Positions 16,554-25,200 of a DNA stretch of 64,000 bases are shown piece after piece. The notes beneath the pieces are model-generated. The model ran no database searches. It had not been told where the DNA came from and was given only the letters and a program-made list of their open reading frames with translations. A program made the position numbers and the translations under genes. The number at the start of each line of letters is the position of its first letter. Within the stretch, counting starts at the first letter, position 1. The stretch comes from Paraburkholderia tropica (GTDB lineage: Bacteria; Pseudomonadota; Gammaproteobacteria; Burkholderiales; Burkholderiaceae): the NCBI RefSeq assembly GCF_900109265.1, contig NZ_FNZM01000013.1, positions 1-64,000 of the forward strand, read 5' to 3'.

Positions 16554-17636
16554 TTATTGCAACGCAGCAACCACCGCCGCGCCCACGTCCGCCGTCTTCG
16601 ACGTGCCGCCCATATCGGGCGTGCGCGGACCTTCCACGAGCACCTTTTCGATCGCCTGCATGATCGCGTCGTGCGCCGCCTTGAATTGCGCGTCGCCGTT
16701 GCCGAGGAATTCGAGCATCATCGCGCCCGACCAGATCATCGCGACCGGATTCGCAATCTGCTTGCCGAAAATATCGGGCGCGGAACCGTGAACCGGTTCG
16801 AACAGCGACGGAAATTTGCGCTCCGGATTCAGATTCGCCGATGCCGCGAGGCCGATCGTGCCCGTGCACGCAGGTCCGAGGTCGGAAAGAATATCGCCGA
16901 ACAGATTGGAGGCCACCACCACGTCGAAACGATCGGGCTGCAAAACGAAGCGCGCGCACAGAATGTCGATGTGCTGCTTGTCCCATTGCACTTGCGGATA
17001 CTGCTGCGCCATCTCAGCGACGCGTTCGTCCCAATACGGCATGCTGATCGAAATGCCATTCGACTTCGTGGCCGCCGTGAGTTTCTTGCGGCCGCGCTGA
17101 TTCGCGAGTTCGAATGCGTATTTGAGAATGCGATCCACGCCCTGGCGCGTGAACACCGATTCCTGCAGTACGAATTCGCGCTCGGTGCCTTCGAACATCT
17201 TGCCGCCCACCGAGCTGTATTCGCCTTCGGTGTTTTCGCGCACGACGAAAAAGTCGATATCGCCGGGCTTGCGGTTGGCGAGCGGACACGGCACGCCCGG
17301 CAGCAGACGCACGGGACGCAGATTCACATACTGGTCGAATTCGCGGCGGAATTTGAGCAGCGAACCCCACAGCGAAATATGGTCGGGCACCTTCTCGGGC
17401 CAACCCACCGCGCCGAAGTAAATCGCATCGAAACCCTTGAGCGTGGCGAACCAGTCGTCGGGCATCATCTTGCCGTGCTGCAGGTAGTAATCGCAGCTCG
17501 CCCAGTCGAAATGCGTGAATTCGATCGAGAGGCCGAATTGCTTCGCGGCGGCTTCCACCACGCGCACGCCCTCGGGCATCACTTCCTGACCAATGCCGTC
17601 GCCGGCAATGGCCGCGATCCTGTAAGTCTTGCTCAT
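16554..17636 (-). CDS. Tartrate/D-malate dehydrogenase (isopropylmalate dehydrogenase family)
   Basis: The 360-residue protein belongs to the beta-decarboxylating dehydrogenase family. It has the start IAAIAGDGIGQEVMPEG, the Arg-rich substrate region around RREFDQYVNLRPVRLLPG, the VVRENTEGEYS block and the metal-binding Asp segment NLFGDILSDLG, then the EPVHGSAPDI motif near the NAD site. The FRREFDQY and VRENTEGEYSSVGG variants match tartrate/D-malate dehydrogenases (TtuC, DmlA) better than LeuB or Icd. It would decarboxylate D-malate or (2R,3R)- or meso-tartrate with NAD and a divalent metal. The start (17636) is fixed by homology of MSKTYRIAAIAGDG. No LysR-type DmlR regulator is adjacent. 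Confidence 0.87.
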   Translation of the reverse strand: MSKTYRIAAIAGDGIGQEVMPEGVRVVEAAAKQFGLSIEFTHFDWASCDYYLQHGKMMPDDWFATLKGFDAIYFGAVGWPEKVPDHISLWGSLLKFRREFDQYVNLRPVRLLPGVPCPLANRKPGDIDFFVVRENTEGEYSSVGGKMFEGTEREFVLQESVFTRQGVDRILKYAFELANQRGRKKLTAATKSNGISISMPYWDERVAEMAQQYPQVQWDKQHIDILCARFVLQPDRFDVVVASNLFGDILSDLGPACTGTIGLAASANLNPERKFPSLFEPVHGSAPDIFGKQIANPVAMIWSGAMMLEFLGNGDAQFKAAHDAIMQAIEKVLVEGPRTPDMGGTSKTADVGAAVVAALQ

Positions 17637-17939
17637 TGTTTCGGTTACCTGTTCGTGTGTGAAGAGACCATGGGGCAGGAATGGCGATGATCCATCCTGC
17701 CGCGCCGCCAAACCGCATCGAATATCGCCGCATTGTAGACGCGATTTGGCGAACCGCGAAGCGCTCCGGCACACGCGGCGCGGCGTTCGAACGCCCCAGC
17801 AGAAAATGCTGAAAAGCCCGCAAAAAGAGTATGCCGCTGCTGTTTGCGTGATTTTTTCCCTGCACGCCAATGCACGCGCGGCGCTACCATCGTGCGATCC
17901 ACTTTGTCACTCACCGTCAATCAACGGGACCGTCACGTC
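17637..17939 (+). other. Divergent intergenic region (303 bp) between the tartrate dehydrogenase and aminotransferase genes
   Basis: This gap holds the start regions of two divergent genes. The leader of the dehydrogenase contains an inverted repeat, GGCAGGA at 17674-17680 and TCCTGCC at 17695-17701, extended by TGG/CCA. It could be an mRNA hairpin or an operator. The remainder has moderate AT content near the aminotransferase start, but I see no clear promoter hexamers and no gene. Confidence 0.45.
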
Positions 17940-19319
17940 ATGTCCAATTCGCCGCTGATCGAAGCCGATCGCAAGCATCTGATTCACCCTGTCATCAACT
18001 ATCGCGCGCATGAAGCGCGAGGGACGACCGTGCTCGAATCCGGTCACGGCGCGTATCTGCGCGATATCGACGGCAATGAATTGCTCGACGCGTTTTCGGG
18101 CCTCTGGTGCGTGAACGTCGGTTACGGTCAGCAGAGCATCGTCGAAGCCGCCACGCGCCAGATGACGCGCCTGCCTTACGCGACCACGTATTTCCATTTC
18201 TCGTCGGAACCGGCCATCGAACTGGCGCAGAAACTCGTCGAACTGACGCCGGCTTCGCTGCAACACGTGTATTTCACGCTCGGCGGCTCCGATGCGGTCG
18301 ATTCGGCAATTCGTTTTATCACGCATTATTTCAACGCCACGGGCCGCCCGGGCAAGAAGCAGATGATCGCGCTCGAACGCGGTTATCACGGCTCGTCGTC
18401 GGTGGGCGCGGGCCTCACGGCGCTGCCGGCCTTTCATCGCCATTTCGATCTGCCGCTGCCGAACCAGCACCATCTGCCCTCGCCGTATGCGTATCGCCGC
18501 GAAGACGGTGCCGACGACGCCGCGCTGATCGCGGCCTCCGTCGCGTCGCTCGAAGCGAAAGTCGCGCAGCTCGGCGCGGAGCATGTGGCCGCGTTTTTCT
18601 GCGAGCCGATTCAAGGTTCGGGCGGCGTGATCGTGCCGCCGCGCGGCTGGCTCAAGGCGATGCGCGACGCGTGCCGCCGTCTCGACATTTTGTTCGTCGC
18701 TGACGAAGTCATCACGGGTTTCGGCCGCACCGGCCCGCTATTTGCCTGCGAAGCCGAAGATGTCGAGCCCGATCTGATGACGGTCGCGAAAGGCCTGACC
18801 TCGGGTTATGCGCCGATGGGCGCGGTGCTCATGTCCGACGCCGTGTATCAAGGCATCGCGGGGGACAAGAACGATACGGCGATCGTGGGCCACGGCCAGA
18901 CCTACTCCGCGCATCCGGTGAGCGCCGCGATCGGTCTCGAAGTCTTGCGCCTCTATCACGAAGGCGGTCTGCTCGCGAATGCGCAGGCATTGGCACCCCG
19001 TTTCGCCGCCGGTCTCGACGGCCTGCTCGATCATCCGCTCGTAGGCGATTCGCGTCATCGCGGCCTGCTTGGCGCACTCGAGCTCGTCGCGAACAAAACT
19101 ACGCGCGCGCGTTTCGATGCCTCATTGAAGCTCTCGGATCGCATCGCGGCTTCGGCTTATCGCAATCGCCTCGTGTTCCGCGCTTTCGGCGACAACATTC
19201 TCGGTTTCGCGCCCGCACTCTGTTATGGCGAAGCGGAATTCGAGCAATTGTTCACGCGCCTGAAACGCACGCTCGATGACGTGCTCGAAGACCGCGAGGT
19301 ACGCGCCGCATTGTCGTAA
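17940..19319 (+). CDS. Class III omega-aminotransferase
   Basis: The 459-residue PLP enzyme has family features in order: a YLRDIDGNELLDAFSG segment, LGGSDAVDSAIRFI (PLP phosphate site), YHGSS, the aspartate contact in LFVADEVITGFGRTG, and the Schiff-base Lys in VAKGLTSGY. It is close to the group annotated as aspartate-aminotransferase-family, omega-amino-acid:pyruvate or diamine aminotransferases. The amino donor cannot be fixed by eye. It is transcribed alone, followed by a clear terminator. The amine catabolic region starts just downstream, so polyamine, beta-alanine or GABA donors are reasonable guesses. The start at 17940 (ATG) matches the expected N-terminus, though the ribosome-binding site is weak. 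Confidence 0.9.
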   Translation: MSNSPLIEADRKHLIHPVINYRAHEARGTTVLESGHGAYLRDIDGNELLDAFSGLWCVNVGYGQQSIVEAATRQMTRLPYATTYFHFSSEPAIELAQKLVELTPASLQHVYFTLGGSDAVDSAIRFITHYFNATGRPGKKQMIALERGYHGSSSVGAGLTALPAFHRHFDLPLPNQHHLPSPYAYRREDGADDAALIAASVASLEAKVAQLGAEHVAAFFCEPIQGSGGVIVPPRGWLKAMRDACRRLDILFVADEVITGFGRTGPLFACEAEDVEPDLMTVAKGLTSGYAPMGAVLMSDAVYQGIAGDKNDTAIVGHGQTYSAHPVSAAIGLEVLRLYHEGGLLANAQALAPRFAAGLDGLLDHPLVGDSRHRGLLGALELVANKTTRARFDASLKLSDRIAASAYRNRLVFRAFGDNILGFAPALCYGEAEFEQLFTRLKRTLDDVLEDREVRAALS

Positions 19320-19382
19320 AGGGATTGCTGAATTGCACGCGCTTTCTGAAAAGATACGCGCGCAAGCATCGCCTAAGTTCCG

Positions 19383-19417
19383 GCTGCGAGATTCGCCTTG
19401 AGTCTCGCGGCTTTTTT
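19383..19417 (+). terminator. Intrinsic terminator after the class III aminotransferase
   Basis: The arms GCTGCGAGA (19383-19391) and TCTCGCGGC (19403-19411) pair over nine bases with one G-U pair and are followed by six T residues (19412-19417). It lies about 65 bases after the aminotransferase stop and points in the plus direction. Confidence 0.8.
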
Positions 19418-19519
19418 ATTGCGAGCACGGATCAAGACGCGCCAGGCGCGCCGTGCGTAAAGAACGGCGCGCCGCCAGAAGCGAAGTTGAATTCGGAAGC
19501 GTGGTGATATGAGGCGTTT

Positions 19520-19924
19520 TCAGCCGTTGGGCCCGAACGGCGCGCCTGCATTGAGCCATTCGACCGGCGTGCAGCCCAACACACGCTTGAAATGACGGCA
19601 CAAATGGCTTTGATCGAAGAAGCCCACTTCCGCCGCCACGAGCGAGGGGGATACGCCACGACGCAGCAAACGTTGCGCGTGACGCACGCGCACGATGCGC
19701 ACATATTGTTGCGGCGACACACCCATTTCGCCGCTAAAACGCGCCGCGAAACGCGACACGCTCAGTCCCGCGATTTCCGCGAGTTCAGTCAGGCTGATCG
19801 GCTCGGCAAAACACGACTCGATGAAATCGAGCGCGCGTTGTATGGCGCGCGTCGTTTCCGTGGTGCGGGTTTCGCCGCTGCGCCGTGAAGTCGGCGCGGT
19901 CTGCAAAGTCGGAGCAATCAACAT
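19520..19924 (-). CDS. Short AraC-type transcriptional regulator (DNA-binding domain only)
   Basis: The 134-residue protein consists almost only of the AraC/XylS two-helix-turn-helix domain (about residues 25-125), including ISLTELAEIAGLSVSRFAARF, the typical GVSPQQYVRIVRVRHAQRLL linker and GFFDQSHLCRHFKRVLGCTPVEW. The usual N-terminal effector-binding half is absent, leaving only about 25 polar residues. The ATG at 19924 is preferred to longer readings that would add basic low-complexity sequence. It lies 22 bases downstream of the FAD oxidoreductase gene on the same strand, so it is probably the last gene of the amine catabolic operon and may regulate it. No break or frameshift is visible, so it looks naturally small. 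Confidence 0.82.
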   Translation of the reverse strand: MLIAPTLQTAPTSRRSGETRTTETTRAIQRALDFIESCFAEPISLTELAEIAGLSVSRFAARFSGEMGVSPQQYVRIVRVRHAQRLLRRGVSPSLVAAEVGFFDQSHLCRHFKRVLGCTPVEWLNAGAPFGPNG

Positions 19925-19946
19925 GGCATGCCTGCGAATCTTTGAA

Positions 19947-21128
19947 TCAGGTTGCCGGAACCGATTGTTGCGCGGACTGCGAACTACCCGCGGGCGGCCG
20001 AAAAGCGGCAAAGCGACGAATGTCGAACGGCTCGATCGGCGTCGAGGTGGCGCCCGTGTCGATCAGTTCGGCCATCGTATCGCCCACGCCCGGTCCGAGT
20101 TGAAAACCGTGCCCGCAGAATCCGAATGCGTAGAACAAGCCGCTCGTCGTCCCGCTTGCACCCATGATCGGCCGATCGTCGGGCATATAGCCCTCAACAC
20201 CACTCCAGACGCGAATGATATTGAGCCGTCTGAGCGCGGGCGCGACGCGCTGCGCCTGGCGAAATTGCAGCAAGGTGCTGTGCGGCAGCACTTTCGCACG
20301 GCGCGCGTCGAGAAACGCGGGCCCACGTGCGCAGCCGCCAATCACGATATTGCCGCGCGCGACCTGGCGGAAATACACGACCTCCGCGATCTGCGGCGAC
20401 GACACGCCGACTGCCGGCGCGATGCTATACGGCACCGGTTCGGTCACGGCCATTTGCGGACCGTGCACGGCAATCGGCACCGGCTCGCCGAATTGCTCGC
20501 TCAAGGTGCTGCCCCATGCGCCCGCCGTAATCAGCAGAACGGGCGCATGAAACGTGCGGCCGTCGGCGCTGGTGGCGCGAAACTCATTGCCTTCTTTTTC
20601 GACCGAGACAATATCGGTGTTTTCAAAGATTTGCGCACCGAGTTTCGCGGCGGCGCGTCCGAACGCAGGCGCGGCGAGACGCGGATTCGCATGCCCGTCG
20701 ATGGGCGCATACGAACCGGCCAGCACTTCAGGACCGATAAACGGAAAGCGCTTGCGCAAGGCATCGCCGTGCAGCATTTCCAGATCGAGGTTGTAATGCT
20801 TCGCCTCGCGCGCGTAGGTCTCGAACATGTCGGCCTGCTCGGAGCGATAGCACACGCGCAAATGGCCCGACATCAGAAACTCGGCATCGTGACCGATCAA
20901 TTCCGGCATGCGCAGCCAGATTTCCCGCGAGCGGTTCGCGAGCGGCAATTGCGCCAGCAAACGCCCTTGACGGCGCACGTTGCCGAAATTGGTGCCGCTC
21001 GCCTGCTGGCCGATCAACTGGCGTTCGAGCAGAATCACCGACTTGCCACGGCGACGCAGAAAAAACGCGGTGGCGGCACCCATGAAGCCGCCACCCACGA
21101 TCAATACATCGGCTTGCGCGCGCTTCAC
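19947..21128 (-). CDS. FAD-dependent oxidoreductase, catalytic subunit (opine/D-amino-acid oxidase type)
   Basis: The 393-residue protein is a DAO-fold flavoenzyme with the FAD-binding motif VLIVGGGFMGAATAFFL at the N-terminus, an NFGNVRRQG segment, and the C-terminal FAD block GLFYAFGFCGHGFQLGPGVG. It resembles the beta or B subunits of octopine oxidase (OoxB), hydrogen cyanide synthase HcnC and heteromeric D-hydroxyproline dehydrogenases, which oxidise an amine C-N bond. Its GTG start at 21128 overlaps the stop of the companion subunit (GTGA). Together with 21125-22501 and 22480-22791 it makes a three-subunit enzyme. The true substrate (opine, D-amino acid or other secondary amine) cannot be read from the sequence. 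Confidence 0.85.
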   Translation of the reverse strand: MKRAQADVLIVGGGFMGAATAFFLRRRGKSVILLERQLIGQQASGTNFGNVRRQGRLLAQLPLANRSREIWLRMPELIGHDAEFLMSGHLRVCYRSEQADMFETYAREAKHYNLDLEMLHGDALRKRFPFIGPEVLAGSYAPIDGHANPRLAAPAFGRAAAKLGAQIFENTDIVSVEKEGNEFRATSADGRTFHAPVLLITAGAWGSTLSEQFGEPVPIAVHGPQMAVTEPVPYSIAPAVGVSSPQIAEVVYFRQVARGNIVIGGCARGPAFLDARRAKVLPHSTLLQFRQAQRVAPALRRLNIIRVWSGVEGYMPDDRPIMGASGTTSGLFYAFGFCGHGFQLGPGVGDTMAELIDTGATSTPIEPFDIRRFAAFRPPAGSSQSAQQSVPAT

Positions 21129-22501
21129 TCCGTCTCCTCCACAGTCGCGATGGCCAGCGGCTTCACGGGCGCCTGCCCGCGCAAACGTCCGACTTGCTCG
21201 AGCGGCACGCGCGCGGCGTCCGCGATAATTTCCGCCGCCGCGTGGCCGCAATAGCGCCCCTGGCAACGGCCCATGCCGACACGGCTCAGCGCCTTCGCGC
21301 GATTCGCTTCCTGCGCGCCCTCGTCGTGGATCACGCGGCGCAATTCACCCGCCGTGATGCCTTCGCAGCGGCACACCATGGTTTCGTCAGGCAGCTTCGC
21401 GGCCTGTTGCGCGGGCCATTCGAACGCCTGCGCCAGCCCTTCGCGAAAGCGGTCCATGCGGCGCTGCTCGCGTTTGAGCGCATCGAGCACGGCCGCTTGC
21501 GCGCCGCGGCCCAGATCGATCAGCGCGGCATGCGCGGCGAGACGCCCCGCGTTCTCCGCACCATCCGCGCCGAGCACACGCACGCCGTCGCCCGCGAGAT
21601 ACACGCCCGGCACGCTGCTGCGGCCGAGTTCGTCGATTTGCGGGAGCCATTGGCGCGTCAGCGTATCGAAGCGGAACGCGCAGCGCGCGAGATCGGCGAG
21701 TTGCGTTTCGGGACGCAAGTGATAGCCCATGCCGATGGCGTCGCAATCGATCTGTTCGATCTTGCCGCTCGCGGTGCGAAAGCGCACGGCGCTCACACCC
21801 TCGTCCGGCGTGCCGACGATTTCGACCGGCTCGATGCCGTTGTACATTTGCACGCCCGCGCGCTTGAGCGCACCCACGAGCGCACTGCCTTTGCGCAAGA
21901 CATCGAAACGCGCGAGCAGCTTCGGCAACGCACGCAGACGCGCGCCCGCCGCCGACGTGTCGAGCACGGCGGCGACTTTCGCACCCGCCTGCACATATTG
22001 ACTCGCGACCAGATACAGCAGCGGCCCGGTGCCCATGAACACCACGCGCCGCCCGATCGAACAGGCCTGCGATTTCAGCGCGATCTGCGCCGCGCCGAGG
22101 CTATACGTACCCGCGAATTGCCAGCCCTTCACGGGAATCAAACGATCGGTTGCGCCGGGACACAGAATCAGCGCATCGTAATCGAGCGCGCTCGCGTGAC
22201 CGTCGCGCACGATATGCAGTTTTTTGTCCCAGATATTCCACGCGAGCGTTTGCGGCCGATAATCGATCTGCGCGCGCAAGCGCGTGAACGTCTCGTGCAG
22301 ATCCTGCGCACGCAGCGCTTCGGTGCCGTAGAGCTTCGCATAGGGGCGCGTAAAACCATCGGGCTGACGCCGATAGATCTGGCCGCCGTCGCGGCGGCCT
22401 TCGTCGATCAGCGTCGGGCGCAGCCCCGCGGCCAGCAGTGTTTGCGCGCAACGCACGCCCGCCGGCCCCGCGCCAACGATCACAATGCGAGGTTCGCCCA
22501 T
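21125..22501 (-). CDS. NAD(P)/FAD-dependent oxidoreductase with C-terminal BFD-like [2Fe-2S] domain (OoxA/HcnB type)
   Basis: The 458-residue protein starts with a dinucleotide-binding motif (RIVIVGAGPAGVRCAQTL) and has a second one at about residue 160 (RVVFMGTGPLLYLVA). Its C-terminal 90 residues form a BFD-like domain with CRCEGITAGELR and GRCQGRYCG, giving four Cys for a [2Fe-2S] cluster. This order is that of OoxA, NoxA, HcnB and the alpha subunit of D-hydroxyproline dehydrogenase, which pass electrons from the catalytic subunit. It overlaps the catalytic subunit by four bases and the small ferredoxin gene by 22, which points to a stable complex. Confidence 0.87.
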   Translation of the reverse strand: MGEPRIVIVGAGPAGVRCAQTLLAAGLRPTLIDEGRRDGGQIYRRQPDGFTRPYAKLYGTEALRAQDLHETFTRLRAQIDYRPQTLAWNIWDKKLHIVRDGHASALDYDALILCPGATDRLIPVKGWQFAGTYSLGAAQIALKSQACSIGRRVVFMGTGPLLYLVASQYVQAGAKVAAVLDTSAAGARLRALPKLLARFDVLRKGSALVGALKRAGVQMYNGIEPVEIVGTPDEGVSAVRFRTASGKIEQIDCDAIGMGYHLRPETQLADLARCAFRFDTLTRQWLPQIDELGRSSVPGVYLAGDGVRVLGADGAENAGRLAAHAALIDLGRGAQAAVLDALKREQRRMDRFREGLAQAFEWPAQQAAKLPDETMVCRCEGITAGELRRVIHDEGAQEANRAKALSRVGMGRCQGRYCGHAAAEIIADAARVPLEQVGRLRGQAPVKPLAIATVEETE

Positions 22502-22791
22502 TGCGCCTCCGGTTGAGTGGTCACGAGGCGCATGCCCGCTTCGACCACGGTCGTGCAGGCACGCAGGCGTTCGCCCGTATCGGTCCAGACCCAGCAGTCC
22601 TGGCACGCGCCCATCAGGCAATAGCCCGCGCGCTTTTCCTCGCCGAATTCCGACTGGCGCACATATCGCACGCTGCACAGCATGGCCGTGAGCAACGTAT
22701 CGCCTTCGAGCGCCTCAACGCTGTGTCCGTCGATCACGATCGACACGTTGGCGCGTGCGGTTTCGCCGAGCCGCACGAATCGTCCGTTCAT
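22480..22791 (-). CDS. Small [2Fe-2S] protein, third subunit of the oxidase (HcnA type)
   Basis: The 103-residue protein is a Fer2_4-type domain with the pattern YCLMGACQDCWV followed by RACTTVV, that is C-x4-C-x2-C and a distal Cys, as in the small subunits of heterotrimeric amine or opine dehydrogenases. It would shuttle electrons between the two FAD subunits. Its start (22791) overlaps the stop of the upstream ABC ATPase gene as ATGA, and its end overlaps the next gene by 22 bases. The tight link of transporter and oxidase suggests that the imported amino acid or opine is the oxidase substrate (inference). Confidence 0.85.
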   Translation of the reverse strand: MNGRFVRLGETARANVSIVIDGHSVEALEGDTLLTAMLCSVRYVRQSEFGEEKRAGYCLMGACQDCWVWTDTGERLRACTTVVEAGMRLVTTQPEAQWANLAL

Positions 22792-23564
22792 GCCGCCGCT
22801 CCCGTCGCGCCTTCCGGCGCGCTTTGCGCCTCGCCGCGATTGCCGAGCACGTGACGCAGGAATTCGCGCGTGCGGGCTTCGCGCGGCGCGCACAACACCT
22901 GCTGAGCGCTGCCCTGTTCGATGATGTGGCCGCCGTGCAGGAAGCACACGCGGTCCGCGACTTCGCGCGCGAAACCCATTTCGTGCGTGACCACCAGCAT
23001 CGTCATGCCTTCCTTCGCGAGCGTGCGCATGACGCTGAGCACTTCGCCGACGAGTTCGGGATCGAGCGCGGAGGTAGGTTCATCGAACAGAATCGCTTTC
23101 GGCTTCATCGCGAGCGAACGCGCAATCGCCACGCGCTGCTGCTGACCGCCCGAAAGCTGATGCGGATAGTAATGAAGCTTGTGGCCGAGCCCGACCTTGT
23201 TGAGCAATTCCTCAGCGTCGCGCTTGGCCGAATGCAGCGGTTCCTTCTTCACATGCACGGGCCCTTCCATCACGTTTTCGAGCGCAGTGCGATGCGGAAA
23301 CAGATTGAATCGCTGAAACACCATGCCCACTTGCGTGCGCAGATGATTGATATGACGCGAGCGCTGTTCGACACGCTGATCGAGCAGTTTGATTTCGCCC
23401 GCGTCGTACGATTCGAGCGCGTTAATGCAGCGCAGCAGCGTCGATTTGCCGGAGCCGGACGCGCCGATCAGACACACCACTTCGCCCTGTTCGATCTTCA
23501 GCGAAACGCCGTTGAGCACGGGCGTGGCGCCAAAGCTCTTGTGGACATCGGTAATTTCGATCAT
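22788..23564 (-). CDS. Polar amino-acid ABC importer, ATPase
   Basis: The 258-residue protein is a PAAT-family ATPase (GlnQ/HisP type) with Walker A GASGSGKST, Q-loop VFQRFNLFPH, signature LSGGQQQR, Walker B ILFDEPTSALD and the H-loop VVTHEMGFA. The tail after residue 240 is Ala/Gly-rich and probably not structured. It lies seven bases after the permease gene and overlaps the ferredoxin-like gene by four bases. With the permease (23572-24231) and binding protein (24368-25129) it makes a complete importer. Confidence 0.93.
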   Translation of the reverse strand: MIEITDVHKSFGATPVLNGVSLKIEQGEVVCLIGASGSGKSTLLRCINALESYDAGEIKLLDQRVEQRSRHINHLRTQVGMVFQRFNLFPHRTALENVMEGPVHVKKEPLHSAKRDAEELLNKVGLGHKLHYYPHQLSGGQQQRVAIARSLAMKPKAILFDEPTSALDPELVGEVLSVMRTLAKEGMTMLVVTHEMGFAREVADRVCFLHGGHIIEQGSAQQVLCAPREARTREFLRHVLGNRGEAQSAPEGATGAAA

Positions 23565-23571
23565 CGCAACC

Positions 23572-24231
23572 TCACTTCTTCGCCTTGTGCTTGCCGAAAC
23601 GGCGCTCGAGATGCCGCGTCATGCTCATGAGCGGCAGGCTCATCAGCAGATAGCCGATCGCCACGAGCGTATAGACGGTGATGTTCTGGAACGTCGATGC
23701 CGCGATCAACTGACCTTGCCGCGTCATTTCCGCCACCGTGATGGTGGACGCGAGCGACGAGTCCTTGAGCATCATCACCAGCGTATTGCTGTACGGCGGC
23801 AGCGCGACCTTCACCGCTTGCGGCAGGATCACGCGCACCATCGTTTTCACGCGGCCCATGCCAAGCGATTGCGCCGCTTCATACTGGCCCGGATCGACGG
23901 CCTCGATACCCGAGCGGATGATTTCCGCCACGTAGGTCGAATAACCGAAACTCAAGCCGATAATGCTCGCCTGCAATGCCGACACTTCAATATGAAAGTC
24001 CGGCAAGACGAAATAAATATAGAACAGCAGGACAATCATCGGCAGGCCGCGCACCACGTTGATCATCGCGCTCACGGCCGTCACCACCGCCGGATAACGC
24101 GACATCTTGAGCAGCGCCCACACGAGGCCGAGCGCAGTGCTCAGCAGCAGGCAGCCAACCGTGATGATGATGCTCATCACCGCGCCTTGCAGCAGGATCG
24201 GGACAAAATCGACTATGTCGTGCCAACGCAT
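23572..24231 (-). CDS. Polar amino-acid ABC importer, permease
   Basis: The 219-residue protein has about five membrane helices and the HisM/GlnP family coupling segment EAAQSLGMGRVKTMVRVILPQAV in its second half. Only one permease gene is present, so the channel is likely a homodimer. The N-terminus (MRWHDIVDFVPILLQGAVMS) matches family starts. It follows the binding-protein gene after 136 bases that contain two overlapping inverted repeats, which may lower permease expression relative to the binding protein. Confidence 0.92.
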   Translation of the reverse strand: MRWHDIVDFVPILLQGAVMSIIITVGCLLLSTALGLVWALLKMSRYPAVVTAVSAMINVVRGLPMIVLLFYIYFVLPDFHIEVSALQASIIGLSFGYSTYVAEIIRSGIEAVDPGQYEAAQSLGMGRVKTMVRVILPQAVKVALPPYSNTLVMMLKDSSLASTITVAEMTRQGQLIAASTFQNITVYTLVAIGYLLMSLPLMSMTRHLERRFGKHKAKK

Positions 24232-24283
24232 GGTGTGCCTTATGCTTTCATTCGCGAACGGGGGAATGCCCGCGAGTCATACG

Positions 24284-24345
24284 CCGCGCCGCAAAGGCGG
24301 GCCGGGCCGGAACGCGGCGCGGAGCAAACCGTCTCGCCGCTCCGC
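24284..24345 (-). other. Mutually exclusive hairpins between binding-protein and permease genes
   Basis: Two inverted repeats overlap in the 136-base gap: CCGCGCCGC (24284-24292) with GCGGCGCGG (24314-24322), and GCGGAGC (24319-24325) with GCTCCGC (24339-24345). Both cannot form at once because bases 24319-24322 are shared. Such structures in ABC operons often partly terminate transcription or protect the upstream mRNA, which raises the amount of binding protein. No U-tract follows, so simple termination is not shown. Confidence 0.4.
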
Positions 24346-24367
24346 ATTCCGGTCGTTCAGTGGCGGA

Positions 24368-25129
24368 TCAGCTCGCCAGGTGCCACTTCTTCAGGATCTT
24401 GTCGAGCGTGCCGTCGGCCTTCATCTTCGTGAGTGCGTCGTTCACTTTCGCCAGCAGCGCCGTGTTGCCCTTCTTCACGCCCACGGCGATGTCGAACTTC
24501 TCCATCGGCACGTAATCGTCGTCCACGCGCGTACCGGCCATCGCGCCCGCGGATTCCTGCGCCTTGAGAATCGGGTAGTCGTTGAAGCCCGCCACGATGC
24601 GGCCGATCGCAACGTCGCGCGTCATGTCGGCCGGGCTGTCGTACATCTTCACTTCCTTGAAGATGCCGAGCTTGACGAGCTGGTCGCCGTAGTCGGTGCC
24701 CGTGGGCGCGCCGACCGACATGCCCTTCATGTCCTGCACCGACTTGTAGTTGGTCTTGTTCGTCGACTTCACGATAATGCCTTCGCCGAACGCCGTCACC
24801 GGCTGCGAGAAGTCCACCACTTCGGCGCGCTTGGGCGTGGGCGTCATGCCCGCGACGATGATGTCGATCTTGCCCGAGACCACGGAGGGAATCAGCGCGG
24901 AGAAGGGCACGGCCTGATACGACACGTCGAAGCCCTCGCGCTTGCCGATTTCGCGCACGACGTCGGGCATGATGCCTTCGATCTTCTGCGTCTTGACGTC
25001 GAGGAAGGTGGTCGGCGCGCTCGACGGCGGCGAGCCCGCGGTCAGCGTCGGGGTATCGGCATGGGCAGCGCCGCACAACAGCGAGAACGCGACGGAAGCG
25101 GCGGCGAATGCAAGGGTGGTACGCGACAT
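24368..25129 (-). CDS. Polar amino-acid ABC importer, periplasmic binding protein
   Basis: The 253-residue protein has a signal peptide cleaved after about residue 24 (CGAAHA) and a type II (SBP_bac_3) fold. Visible family features are SGKIDIIVAGMTPTPKRAEVVDFSQPV, which carries the Arg that binds the ligand alpha-carboxylate, and MKGMSVGAPTGTDYGDQLVK. It would bind an amino acid or related zwitterion. After the signal peptide the segment TLTAGSPPSSAPTTFLDVKTQKIEG differs from the usual strand that ends in PPFE/Y, so the ligand may be unusual. The start at 25129 is chosen because the signal peptide begins there. The FAD oxidoreductase gene upstream lies 71 bases away. Confidence 0.9.
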   Translation of the reverse strand: MSRTTLAFAAASVAFSLLCGAAHADTPTLTAGSPPSSAPTTFLDVKTQKIEGIMPDVVREIGKREGFDVSYQAVPFSALIPSVVSGKIDIIVAGMTPTPKRAEVVDFSQPVTAFGEGIIVKSTNKTNYKSVQDMKGMSVGAPTGTDYGDQLVKLGIFKEVKMYDSPADMTRDVAIGRIVAGFNDYPILKAQESAGAMAGTRVDDDYVPMEKFDIAVGVKKGNTALLAKVNDALTKMKADGTLDKILKKWHLAS

Positions 25130-25200
25130 GGTCTGGTTTCCTTGTGGAGAGTCTTGACTATTTGCGCTGCGCCGTGAAAGGGTCGGCGCTCGGCATCGGC

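Noticed and set aside
16554..17636. LeuB (3-isopropylmalate dehydrogenase) or isocitrate dehydrogenase for the beta-decarboxylating dehydrogenase
   Set aside because: The FRREFDQYVNLRP and VRENTEGEYSSVGG variants fit the tartrate/D-malate group, and no leuCD genes are adjacent.
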